Part shown: positions 35,696 through 43,514 of the stretch, piece after piece
Layout of the letters: each line of letters opens with the position of its first letter
Position numbering within the stretch: position 1 is the first letter of the stretch
NCBI RefSeq assembly: GCF_900177675.1
Contig: NZ_FXWM01000001.1
Coordinates: 4,163,001-4,227,000, forward strand
DNA: 64,000 nt
DNA from: Bacillus sp. OV166
Lineage (GTDB): Bacteria > Bacillota > Bacilli > Bacillales > Cytobacillaceae
Direction of reading: 5' to 3'
Program-made: the position numbers and the translations under genes
Notes under the pieces: generated by a model
Seen by the model: the letters and a program-made list of their open reading frames with translations, nothing else
The model's database searches: none
What the model was told of the DNA's origin: nothing

Positions 35696-36547
35696 TCATT
35701 CCACAAACACACCATAGTTTGAGTAAAGTTCTTCTAATTTCTGCTGTCGAACTTGGATTTCATCCGAATTTTTCACCTTCATCCCAGCAATGATAAAATC
35801 CAACAAAATGATCGCAGGTGTAATGGAATGGGCGGCCGATTCGGAATCTTCTTCTGTTGTCAGCGTATAATCGGCGATTCGACCAATCGGAGACAATAAA
35901 CGATCGGTAACGCAAATGATTGGAACCCCTTGTTTTTTGGCACATTCTGCAATATGCAGGGTTTCCTTCGAATAACGAGGAAACGAGATAATAAATAGAA
36001 CAGAGCGATCACTTAAATCGGCTAACCGCTCATAGATTTCTCCTGTTGACGGACAAAGTGTGACTCGATCTCGCAGTGTATGGAGCTGAAAAGAAAACCA
36101 GTGAGCTGGTGCATAGGATGCACCCATTCCCAAAATGAAGATCCGATCTGCTTTGATTAAAACATCAACGACCTTCCAAAGTTCGGTTTCATTGAGCTGG
36201 TGATTGGTTTGTCGCTGGGAAAGAATTTCCTTTTCCATGATTTCCGTAAAAAGAGAAGTGTGCTCTTCCTCTTTATTTTCGATTTTGGAATCTGTACTGA
36301 ATGGATTCAAACTTTTGTTTACAATCTGCTGTTGGATGTAGTGCAGCATTTCGCTAAAACCATTGAATCCCAAAGCATATGAGAGTCGGATGACGGTGGT
36401 TTCACTAACATCTACCTTTCGTCCAATCATAGTTGCCGTGTCAAAAGCTGATTCATCCAGTTTTTCGATTAAATGTTTAGCCACTTTTTTTTGCCCAGGA
36501 GACAAAGTACCATATTTTTCCTTAATAATTGTTTCAAAGTTTTTCAT
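35696..36547 (-). CDS. RpiR/MurR-family transcriptional regulator
   Basis: This 283-residue regulator has an N-terminal HTH_6 domain (about residues 1-77: LSPGQKKVAKHLIE, RKVDVSETTVIRLSYALGFNGF) and a C-terminal SIS domain (about 125-260: ADRIFILGMGASYAPAHWFSFQL). SIS domains usually bind phosphosugars, but RpiR members also control amino-acid and peptidoglycan-derived pathways. As first gene of the operon with the M20, GNAT and NSAR-like genes, it probably senses a pathway intermediate and controls the set. GGAGG precedes the ATG. Confidence 0.9.
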   Translation of the reverse strand: MKNFETIIKEKYGTLSPGQKKVAKHLIEKLDESAFDTATMIGRKVDVSETTVIRLSYALGFNGFSEMLHYIQQQIVNKSLNPFSTDSKIENKEEEHTSLFTEIMEKEILSQRQTNHQLNETELWKVVDVLIKADRIFILGMGASYAPAHWFSFQLHTLRDRVTLCPSTGEIYERLADLSDRSVLFIISFPRYSKETLHIAECAKKQGVPIICVTDRLLSPIGRIADYTLTTEEDSESAAHSITPAIILLDFIIAGMKVKNSDEIQVRQQKLEELYSNYGVFVE

Positions 36548-36981
36548 ATGTCCTCCAATTCATGCAGGAAATGCTTCATATTTTATAAATGTTGCAGTAA
36601 CTTCTTTATTGTTTTTTATTATAACCTATTTGTTGAATATTTAGAAATCTTTTTTTATAAAAAATTTCTAGTTTCTTTAAAATCCACTTATAAACAAAAA
36701 AGTGTCAGGCACCATCCAGTAAATGGGTGGTGCCTGACACCTAGCTTTTATGATGCATCCTTTATTGGAAAAAACAAAAAAGCCGCCAAAGCAGCTAGAT
36801 CTTCAACTATTATTTCCCTTTAATTTAATAATTGGTACCTATGTACACAATTTTTAAGAAATCAAATTCGTAAACCTACGATTATCACTTTCCTACTTCA
36901 TACTTCAAATTAAATGAAAATATAGTACTCCGCCCCGATTATCATTAAATTCTAAGATTATTTTAGTTGAAGAATGCTTAT
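36548..36981. other. Intergenic region with full repeat palindrome
   Basis: There is no gene here. It contains the promoter side of the RpiR operon and a full GTGTCAGGCACC palindrome at 36699-36742. The remainder is AT-rich without clear signals. Confidence 0.5.
36699..36742. repeat. GTGTCAGGCACC-family full palindrome
   Basis: AAGTGTCAGGCACCATCCA and its complement arm GGGTGGTGCCTGACACCT around a short loop. Unlike most other full copies, it is not next to a stop codon. Confidence 0.8.
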
Positions 36982-37167
36982 TTATCTTATTGTTTTTGTA
37001 CTTGAATCCAAACTATTTGTTTCAATATATTGGTACTCAGTTTCTAGTTCACCCAAAGTCCATTCATACAAATGTTTATTATTTTTTTTAAATATTCCCG
37101 ATCTAATTAGTTCATTTATTAAAAATTGCCTTTTTTGGTGGACAGCTTTTCGTTGGTTATTTTTCAT
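36982..37167 (-). CDS. FbpA-type Fur-regulated basic protein
   Basis: This 61-residue basic protein shows the FbpA family core QFLINELIRSGIFKKNNKHLYEWTLGELETEYQ. In Bacillus subtilis, small Fbp proteins assist the FsrA small RNA in the iron-sparing response. The inner ATG at 37167 is chosen because the family starts there and GGAG lies upstream, although spacing is long; an outer ATG would add eight residues. No convincing Fur box was found upstream, so iron control is an inference from family only. Confidence 0.72.
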   Translation of the reverse strand: MKNNQRKAVHQKRQFLINELIRSGIFKKNNKHLYEWTLGELETEYQYIETNSLDSSTKTIR

Positions 37168-37458
37168 TAAGAAGGGTTCCACTCCTTTCATAAAGGCAAT
37201 TATAAATGAGATTTTTTAAGAATTTGTCGATTGAACGGGTATTTAATGACTTTTAAAGGAATTGTTAACCTTCTTTAACAAAAGAAAATGTCTTTCTAAA
37301 AATTTAATCTAAAAGTTAATTTTGAAAATAATTCTTAATAAAACTTAATATTATCGTAAACCTGAAAAGTTTTTATGTATGATACATTGAATTTAACTTT
37401 AAAAACAAAAAGTACATAGAAATGTAAAAAAAATTAGAAACAAGAATGAGTGGATCAC

Positions 37459-37974
37459 ATGTTAAATGTAAAAGAGGTTACTGAACTGCTAAGGGATGAA
37501 GGGATAACAGCTAGTGAACAAATCGTCATACGTTGGATCCTCGAAGGGAAAATAAAAGCGAAAAGGACCAAACATTTTAATATTGACTTCTTGATCCAAC
37601 CAAAAGATCTAGTAGCATTCATATTAGAAAAGAAAATTGAGGACAAGATTAAACAATTTGGTATGGATTATCTGCACTGGGAAAAGACGTTACAAGAGAA
37701 CCAGAAATTAAAAGAGGAAATCGAAGAGGTAAAAACTACTATTCGGATCGAACAAGCAAAAGTTAGTGGCTTAAAAAAAATGTTAAAAGCAGAATATGCT
37801 CTTTCCGATCATCCCCCACTTACCTTTAATTCATTATTTGGTTTAGATGCGGAGGCTGACAAAGCAATGTTGAAGAAAGAGTTTAAGAAACTACTTAAAG
37901 CCCTTCATCCCGATCGAGCTGGTGACGAAAGACTTTTTAAAGTGTTTTTTGAACATTACAAAAAGACCATTTAA
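37459..37974 (+). CDS. HTH-coiled coil-J-domain protein
   Basis: This 171-residue protein combines three parts: an N-terminal MerR-like helix-turn-helix (NVKEVTELLRDEGI...VIRWILEGKIKAKR, about residues 1-50), a charged coiled coil (about 70-115), and a C-terminal J-like domain with the HPD motif in KLLKALHPDRAGDERLF. The HPD motif is what J-proteins use to stimulate Hsp70 ATPase. The pairing suggests a DNA-binding factor that recruits DnaK, but nothing else in the context supports a specific role. The ribosome binding site is weak. Confidence 0.65.
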   Translation: MLNVKEVTELLRDEGITASEQIVIRWILEGKIKAKRTKHFNIDFLIQPKDLVAFILEKKIEDKIKQFGMDYLHWEKTLQENQKLKEEIEEVKTTIRIEQAKVSGLKKMLKAEYALSDHPPLTFNSLFGLDAEADKAMLKKEFKKLLKALHPDRAGDERLFKVFFEHYKKTI

Positions 37975-38187
37975 ATTTAATATTTTTCTACAAACAGGAG
38001 AAGTACCCTTTGATTTACCGTCTTAATTTGTCCGATTAAGAAGTAATTTAACTATTCATTATAAAATATGGAGATTAATGTAGATAAGTTTTAAAACGTG
38101 ATAGCAGGAAAAAATCATCTCGTTACAAAAATAGTTAAGAAGACGTAACAGATGTCTAATGAATAAGTTGAAAGGTGGTCATTTTCC

Positions 38188-38373
38188 TTGAGTATGGATT
38201 TATCCCTACAACAAATCGTCGAAGGTCTACCGAAGTCCTTATTAAATGCATCTGATAGAGATTTGGAAGGATTCCAAAAAATTATCGAAGAAACAATAAA
38301 ATTAAGAGAAGGTCATAGAAACTTGCAAAAAATGGTTAAAAACTTCTCAACCACTACGATTCAGCGAGCTTAA
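38188..38373 (+). CDS. Small hypothetical protein
   Basis: This 61-residue, mostly helical protein has the sequence pattern DLSLQQIVEGLPKSLLNASDRDLEGF in its first half. TTG start behind AAAGGTGG; an ATG two codons later is also possible. A strong terminator follows, so it is a monocistronic unit. No family recognised. Confidence 0.6.
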   Translation: MSMDLSLQQIVEGLPKSLLNASDRDLEGFQKIIEETIKLREGHRNLQKMVKNFSTTTIQRA

Positions 38374-38393
38374 AATTTAATTAGAAAAAATAT

Positions 38394-38416
38394 TAGGAAG
38401 GTGAAATTCACCTTCC
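38394..38416 (+). terminator. Intrinsic terminator
   Basis: AGGAAGGTGAA pairs perfectly with TTCACCTTCCT around a single base, followed by TCCTTTTTG, 20 bp after the small protein's stop. Confidence 0.85.
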
Positions 38417-38514
38417 TTCCTTTTTGCTGTTAGGGAATGGATGTTGTTTTTTTCCTAGGAATTACGTTTTAAGGATATCGGATGTCTATAAAAAACGAAA
38501 ACAGCTTTTCTTTT

Positions 38515-39585
38515 TTAACAACTAATTGTATTATTCAAGAGTTTTAGCATATCCGCAAAATCAAAAGGTGCTTCTTTCCTCACGGAGTCTGCAAATTGGG
38601 ACACAAGCTTCAATGTTTCAATGCTCTGTACAGGATAATTTCCTGCAGCACTTTCAGCAGACAACATCACAGCGTTTGTCCCATCCATTACGGATTGGAA
38701 TATATCTGTGACTTCCGCTCTTGTTGGCAGAGGATTCTCTACCATTGATTGCAGCATTTGGGTTGCTGTTATGACATACGTATCCAGCCGGTTGCATTCG
38801 CTAATCATCGCTTTTTGTAACAATGGAATCCATTGATAGGGCAGCTCTACACCAAGGTCGCCCCGGGCAATCATTACGGCATCAGTTTCCGAACAAATTT
38901 TCTGGAAATTTTGAATGGCCTCAACCGTTTCAATTTTGGCCACCAGCTTAGGCGTATGTCCCTCCACACTTTCCATAAAGCTGCGAACTTCTTTAATATG
39001 CGCTGCCCTGCGGACAAATGAGCAAGCTATGAAATCCACTTCTTCTTGTAAAAGGAATTGAATATCTTGTTTATCTTTTTCAGTAAGGGCTGGTAAACTG
39101 GTAACAACACCTGGAAGATTTACTCCTTTATGGGAAGATATTTCCCCTCCTGATTTAACTGTGGTAACAACTTTAGTTTGCTCTACCTTCGTAACTTCCA
39201 ACTCCACGGCGCCATCATTAATTAAAATTCGATTTCCTAATTTTACATCTTTAATTAAACCTTCATAATCGACACTTGCTTGTTTATCGTTACCTACTAC
39301 TTGATCGATGTGAAGGGAAAAGGACTGTCCTGTGTTAAGAGTGATTTTTTCACCTTCCACTTCGCCCAGTCGTATTTTTGGACCTTGGAGATCACCCAAT
39401 ACTTTAATTGGATGTCCTTTCTCTCTGCTAAGTGTTTTTAATAATCGAATGACATTCCTGTGGCTGTCGTGAGTCCCATGAGAAAAATTCAATCGTGCAA
39501 TCGTCATCCCATGATTAATCAACTCAGTGAGAACTTTTTTATCATTACTTGCCGGTCCAATGGTACATATACGATCAACAGACAT
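38515..39585 (-). CDS. Pyruvate kinase paralogue without regulatory domains
   Basis: Pyruvate kinase makes ATP and pyruvate from phosphoenolpyruvate and ADP. This 356-residue protein has the A and B domains only: ARLNFSHGTH, GDLQGPKIRLGE, the catalytic Lys in LVAKIET, the metal-binding MIARGDLGVELP, and TATQMLQSM...MLSAESAAG are intact. The C-terminal effector domain and the extra PEP-utiliser-like domain of Bacillus pyruvate kinases (about 585 residues) are absent, with a clean stop rather than a visible frameshift. GAGGTGAT precedes the ATG. It is probably catalytically able but not allosterically controlled; substrate drift cannot be excluded. Confidence 0.85.
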   Translation of the reverse strand: MSVDRICTIGPASNDKKVLTELINHGMTIARLNFSHGTHDSHRNVIRLLKTLSREKGHPIKVLGDLQGPKIRLGEVEGEKITLNTGQSFSLHIDQVVGNDKQASVDYEGLIKDVKLGNRILINDGAVELEVTKVEQTKVVTTVKSGGEISSHKGVNLPGVVTSLPALTEKDKQDIQFLLQEEVDFIACSFVRRAAHIKEVRSFMESVEGHTPKLVAKIETVEAIQNFQKICSETDAVMIARGDLGVELPYQWIPLLQKAMISECNRLDTYVITATQMLQSMVENPLPTRAEVTDIFQSVMDGTNAVMLSAESAAGNYPVQSIETLKLVSQFADSVRKEAPFDFADMLKLLNNTISC

Positions 39586-39886
39586 GGTATCACCTCAATT
39601 TTATGGTCGGAATTATTGTGCCCAAAGTAGCTTTTATTAGGAATGAATAAAAGAAGTAGGATAAATCCTAAAAGTTTTATGTTTCCAACAGAGCGTATAT
39701 CTTCAATTGTTAGCTCCATTCCAACATAAATTATGATGAAGAACTTTCTTTTAAATGGCTTACATTGGCACTATGTTATCTGGTATGTAAAAGAGTTGCG
39801 TGATTAACACTAAGGTTGTCCTCCTCTGGACTAACATAAATTTTCAAAAGAATGTTTGTAAGGAAACTTAAAGGAGGTATAGAGCA

Positions 39887-40102
39887 ATGCCAAAAGTAGA
39901 GGTTTCATGTGCTATCTCAAACTGTACGTTCTATGGCTCAGGTAATGTATGTACCGCTGAAAAAATTATGGTTGAAATGGATAGTCATGCAAGATATGAT
40001 ACAGAAATGTCTGCTGAGTTAGGTGAAAAGAACCATACTGATGAAGTGAGCCGTTCAGCCGAAACCTGTTGTAAAACATTTAAGTCTAAAAAAAGAAAAT
40101 AA
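39887..40102 (+). CDS. DUF1540 cysteine-containing small protein
   Basis: This 71-residue protein has the DUF1540 pattern: a start with VEVSCAISNCTFYGSGNVCTAEKI and a C-terminal SAETCCKTF, five or more cysteines likely to bind metal. Members are common in Bacillus and some are spore-associated; function unknown. AAAGGAGGT precedes the ATG and a hairpin terminator follows. Confidence 0.85.
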   Translation: MPKVEVSCAISNCTFYGSGNVCTAEKIMVEMDSHARYDTEMSAELGEKNHTDEVSRSAETCCKTFKSKKRK

Positions 40103-40137
40103 TATTCATTTAAATAGAAATTCCTCTTGTGGGCAGC

Positions 40138-40170
40138 AAAGGAGATAAGGTCAATAACCTTCACTCCTTT
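40138..40170 (+). terminator. Terminator hairpin after the DUF1540 gene
   Basis: AAAGGAG and AAGGT pair with ACCTT and CTCCTTT in an interrupted stem, 35 bp after the stop. Confidence 0.6.
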
Positions 40171-40256
40171 TCTGTCCTTTAAATATTTAAAACTGCTTAT
40201 CGTGTAATGATCTTCAATTTTTTATCAAATAAAGCATTTGGATTTTTAAGTAAAAA

Positions 40257-40282
40257 AATCCGGCCCCATTTATGAGCCGGAT
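40257..40282 (-). terminator. Terminator of the glnQHMP operon
   Basis: On the minus strand AATCCGGC pairs with GCCGGATT, followed by TTTTTTAC, immediately after the glnP stop. Confidence 0.85.
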
Positions 40283-40285
40283 TTC

Positions 40286-40948
40286 TTACGTCTGCTTTAA
40301 TTCTAACCTTCGTGCAACTAGTGACAAAGCATAATTAACAATAAAGTACATCAACGCAACAATGACAAAAACAGGTATCACATACGATCCCTTTTGCGCA
40401 TAAACAATTTGTCCGTTGTGCAATAAATCCGGTAAGGCGATGACGACAGCTAACGATGTATCTTTAAGCAGAGAAATAAATTGACTCACAATCGGAGGAA
40501 CCATTCTTCTCAGCGCTTGGGGCATGATGATATAGCGTAATGTCTGGATGTAGGTCAGGCCAGACGCACGTCCTGCTTCCACCTGTCCTTTTTCGATGGA
40601 GTTTAAACCGCTTCGGATAATTTCCGATATCATCGCCGATTCAAAAACCGTCAATGCTGCAATAGCCGCTGAAGTTATTTCCATTTCAATTCCGATTTCG
40701 GGCAATGCAAAATAAGTGAAGAAAATGATCAGCAGCAAAGGAAGGTTTCGAATCGTCTCAACAATCAAGGCCAGTAATTTAGAAACAACGGGAATCCTCG
40801 CATATCTGAGCGTTCCTGTGAGACCGCCAATAATGAAGCTAAGCACAATTGAAATGGCAGCGACCTTAAGAGTGACCCCAAACCCTTCCAGTAAAAATTT
40901 AATATTGTCCAGTGTATACACTTCAATGAACGGTGCTAGAAAATCCAT
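40286..40948 (-). CDS. glnP: Amino-acid ABC transporter permease, GlnP-like
   Basis: This 220-residue HAAT-type permease has about five membrane segments and the EAA loop RASGLTYIQTLRYIIMPQALRRMVPP that docks the ATPase. It is the last gene of an ATPase-binding protein-permease-permease operon with the same order and similar lengths as Bacillus subtilis glnQHMP, which imports glutamine. Substrate is inferred from that synteny. AAGGAG precedes the ATG, 12 bp after the glnM stop. Confidence 0.85.
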   Translation of the reverse strand: MDFLAPFIEVYTLDNIKFLLEGFGVTLKVAAISIVLSFIIGGLTGTLRYARIPVVSKLLALIVETIRNLPLLLIIFFTYFALPEIGIEMEITSAAIAALTVFESAMISEIIRSGLNSIEKGQVEAGRASGLTYIQTLRYIIMPQALRRMVPPIVSQFISLLKDTSLAVVIALPDLLHNGQIVYAQKGSYVIPVFVIVALMYFIVNYALSLVARRLELKQT

Positions 40949-40960
40949 CTACACAGCTCC

Positions 40961-41599
40961 TTAATTACTTCTAGCCATGCGTTTTTCTAAAAATCCTACG
41001 CCAAGACTTAAAGGTATTGTTAAAATTAAATAAAATAAGGCCACAAAAATATAGGTATCAAAAGTTATGTATGTCTTTGCCGAAATTAAATCCCCCTGAT
41101 ACATTAAATCCCCACCTGCGACTACGGCTAACAATGATGAATTTTTAACTAAATTGATAAATTGGTTGCCAAGAGGAGGGATGACGATCTTAATAGCCTG
41201 AGGGAGTATAACCATTCTCATTGCCTGGCCGTAACTCAATCCTGTCGAGCGGGCAGCTTCCATTTGCCCTTTTGGAACAGACATAATTCCGGCACGGATT
41301 GCTTCAGCAATGAAAGCGGCTGTATAGATGGTCAATCCGATGGTTCCTGCAGTCATCCCGCCAAAATTTCCAGCTAAGTAAGTGAAAAACACGATAACTA
41401 GTACAGGTATATTACGGATAAATTCAACATATGCCGAACCGAGAAAGTTAAGAGGTTTAAATGGGGCAATTCGCATGATTGCAATAAGTGTTCCCAAAAT
41501 AAAACTGCATATTAATGCTATTAAACTGGCAATAATCGTTATTTTTAATCCTTCCAAAAATGAATCGATATTATTTGTTAGTATCGAGAAATCCAGCAA
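40961..41599 (-). CDS. glnM: Amino-acid ABC transporter permease, GlnM-like
   Basis: This 212-residue inner-membrane permease pairs with GlnP. The EAA loop is AARSTGLSYGQAMRMVILPQAIKIVIPP. TTG start behind AGGAGGAG. A hairpin in the gap between glnH and glnM may lower expression of the permeases relative to the binding protein. Confidence 0.85.
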   Translation of the reverse strand: MLDFSILTNNIDSFLEGLKITIIASLIALICSFILGTLIAIMRIAPFKPLNFLGSAYVEFIRNIPVLVIVFFTYLAGNFGGMTAGTIGLTIYTAAFIAEAIRAGIMSVPKGQMEAARSTGLSYGQAMRMVILPQAIKIVIPPLGNQFINLVKNSSLLAVVAGGDLMYQGDLISAKTYITFDTYIFVALFYLILTIPLSLGVGFLEKRMARSN

Positions 41600-41626
41600 A
41601 CGATCTCCTCCTAATTCATCGGAATG

Positions 41627-41657
41627 AGCAGGTCCGCAAACTTGCCTGCGGACTGCT
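41627..41657. promoter_or_regulatory. Hairpin between glnH and glnM
   Basis: AGCAG-TCCGCA pairs with TGCGGACTGCT with one bulged G. It has no T-run, so it probably stabilises the upstream glnH message or partly limits readthrough, as often seen after binding-protein genes. Confidence 0.55.
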
Positions 41658-41689
41658 GCCCAACCTGACGAGAAACCCGATATAAATAA

Positions 41690-42496
41690 TTAATGTTTAA
41701 TCCATTTATCCTTAATTTCATCGTACTTCCCTGAATCCTTCAGGCTTTTTAATGCTTTATTCAACTCATCGACAAGCTCTTTATTGCCTTTTTTAACAGC
41801 TATCCCATAAGGCTCTTCTGTGAAAGTTCCTCCGACCAATTCAAAGGACGGATCTTCTTCTGCCATACCATAAAGGATCGCATCATCTGTGGTCAGGGCA
41901 TCACCCTTACCTGACTTTAAGGCTGTAAAAGCTTCAGCATAGTTTTCAAATTCAAGTACGGTTGTTTCAGGAGCTTTCTCACGAATATTTACGGATGAGG
42001 TCGAGCCTTTAACAGCAAGCACCTTCGTTCCTTTTTTCAAGTCTTCAATGCCTTTAACCTTGCTTCCTTTTTTCACTAGCAATGATTGCCCGGCATCAAA
42101 ATATACATCCGTAAAATCGACTTCTTTTTTACGTTCTTCATTGATGGTCATAGTGGCGACAACCGCATCAACCTTACCATTATTTAAGAGTCCTACCCTC
42201 GTTTTCGAAGTAACCTCTACATACTCAGGCTTAACCTCTTTGCCAAACATTTCTTCGGCCAGTGCTTTAGAAAGATCAATGTCAAACCCTTCCACCTCAC
42301 CTGTTGAAGGATTTTTCAATCCAAACAAACGAGTATCATGTTTTACACCAAATACGATTTTTTTCTCTTCTTTAATCTGAGCAAGTACATCCTTACTGCT
42401 TTCTTTCGAGGCCTTGTCCCCTCCGCATCCTGCAAGTAGGATGGCAGCCATAGTTGACACTACCGCCATTTTTACGAAATTTCTTGTTTTGAACAT
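41690..42496 (-). CDS. glnH: Amino-acid ABC transporter binding lipoprotein, GlnH-like
   Basis: This 268-residue solute-binding protein has a lipoprotein signal (hydrophobic core then LAGC, Cys about residue 24) and the family 3 fold: VFGVKHDTRLFGLKNPSTGEVEGFDIDLSKALAEEMFG, VDAVVATMTINEERKKEVDFTDVYFDAGQSLLVKKGS. The domain suits polar amino acids such as glutamine or glutamate. GGAGGAAAT precedes the ATG. Second gene of the operon. Confidence 0.88.
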   Translation of the reverse strand: MFKTRNFVKMAVVSTMAAILLAGCGGDKASKESSKDVLAQIKEEKKIVFGVKHDTRLFGLKNPSTGEVEGFDIDLSKALAEEMFGKEVKPEYVEVTSKTRVGLLNNGKVDAVVATMTINEERKKEVDFTDVYFDAGQSLLVKKGSKVKGIEDLKKGTKVLAVKGSTSSVNIREKAPETTVLEFENYAEAFTALKSGKGDALTTDDAILYGMAEEDPSFELVGGTFTEEPYGIAVKKGNKELVDELNKALKSLKDSGKYDEIKDKWIKH

Positions 42497-42511
42497 TCCA
42501 TTTCCTCCCTA

Positions 42512-43240
42512 TTAATGATTTAATATACGGCTGAGAAATAAGCGAGCCCGTTCTTCACGCGGATTCTCATAAAATTCAGCCGGAACTGCTTCTTCTAATA
42601 TTCGCCCCTCATCCATAAAAACAATTCGGTCAGCAACCTCCTTGGCAAAGCCCATTTCGTGGGTTACGACCACCATCGTCATACCTTCTTTGGCCAAGGC
42701 TTTCATTACATCCAGTACCTCGCCGATCATTTCAGGATCAAGTGCTGAGGTTGGTTCATCGAAAAGCATGATCTCCGGGTTCATTGCAAGGCCACGGGCG
42801 ATGGCTACACGCTGCTGCTGACCTCCGGAAAGCTGTGAAGGATAAGATTCAGCCTTATCTAATATCCCTACCTTGGTAAGATAATGACGGGCGGTTTCCT
42901 TAGCTTCTTTTTCGGATTGGCCCAATACTTTCATCGGCGCAAGAGTGATATTTTCAAGCACTGTTTTGTGCGGATATAAATAGAAGTGCTGAAAAACCAT
43001 GCCAATATTGCGCCTCAGCTTATTGATATCTGTTTTTTTATCCCCTACTGATATCCCATTTACGGTGAGTGTCCCGTCAGAGATGGTTTCCAGATGATTG
43101 ATACAGCGCAACAAGGTACTTTTCCCTGATCCAGATGGACCGATTACTACAACTACTTCACCTTGATTGATTGTAAGATTAATATCTTTTAAGACATGAA
43201 AATCCCCATAAAACTTATGTACCTGATTAAATACAATCAT
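42512..43240 (-). CDS. glnQ: Amino-acid ABC transporter ATPase, GlnQ-like
   Basis: This 242-residue ATPase has Walker A GPSGSGKSTL, the Q-loop MVFQHFYLYPH, signature LSGGQQQRVAIARGLA, Walker B IMLFDEPTSALD and the H-loop VVVTHEMGFA. It powers the GlnM/GlnP permeases. GGAGGTCAAG precedes the ATG. It is the first gene of the operon. Confidence 0.92.
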   Translation of the reverse strand: MIVFNQVHKFYGDFHVLKDINLTINQGEVVVVIGPSGSGKSTLLRCINHLETISDGTLTVNGISVGDKKTDINKLRRNIGMVFQHFYLYPHKTVLENITLAPMKVLGQSEKEAKETARHYLTKVGILDKAESYPSQLSGGQQQRVAIARGLAMNPEIMLFDEPTSALDPEMIGEVLDVMKALAKEGMTMVVVTHEMGFAKEVADRIVFMDEGRILEEAVPAEFYENPREERARLFLSRILNH

Positions 43241-43405
43241 TCTTGACCTCCTGATTTAAAACCTATTACACGTGAAAATTCCATTATTAGTAATTTTCAG
43301 AATATCTTAAATTATATTTATATTTTGTCAAATTGTCAAATCATGACAATTTACCTATAATTTTCCGTTATTTAACACTTTCTCGGATTAAAGATGTCTA
43401 AAGCA

Positions 43406-43455
43406 AAAAGGTGTCAGGCACCATCCATAAAATTGGATGGTGCCTGACACCTTTT
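43406..43455. repeat. GTGTCAGGCACC-family perfect palindrome
   Basis: AAAAGGTGTCAGGCACCATCCA with its exact complement (22-bp perfect arms) around a six-base loop. It lies about 60 bp after the amino-acid permease stop and can act as its terminator in both directions. It is the best-preserved copy. Confidence 0.85.
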
Positions 43456-43514
43456 AATGGAGGATTGTCGGCTTCCATTTATCTTACTTTTTCTTTGTCA
43501 ATCGAGCTCTTTGA

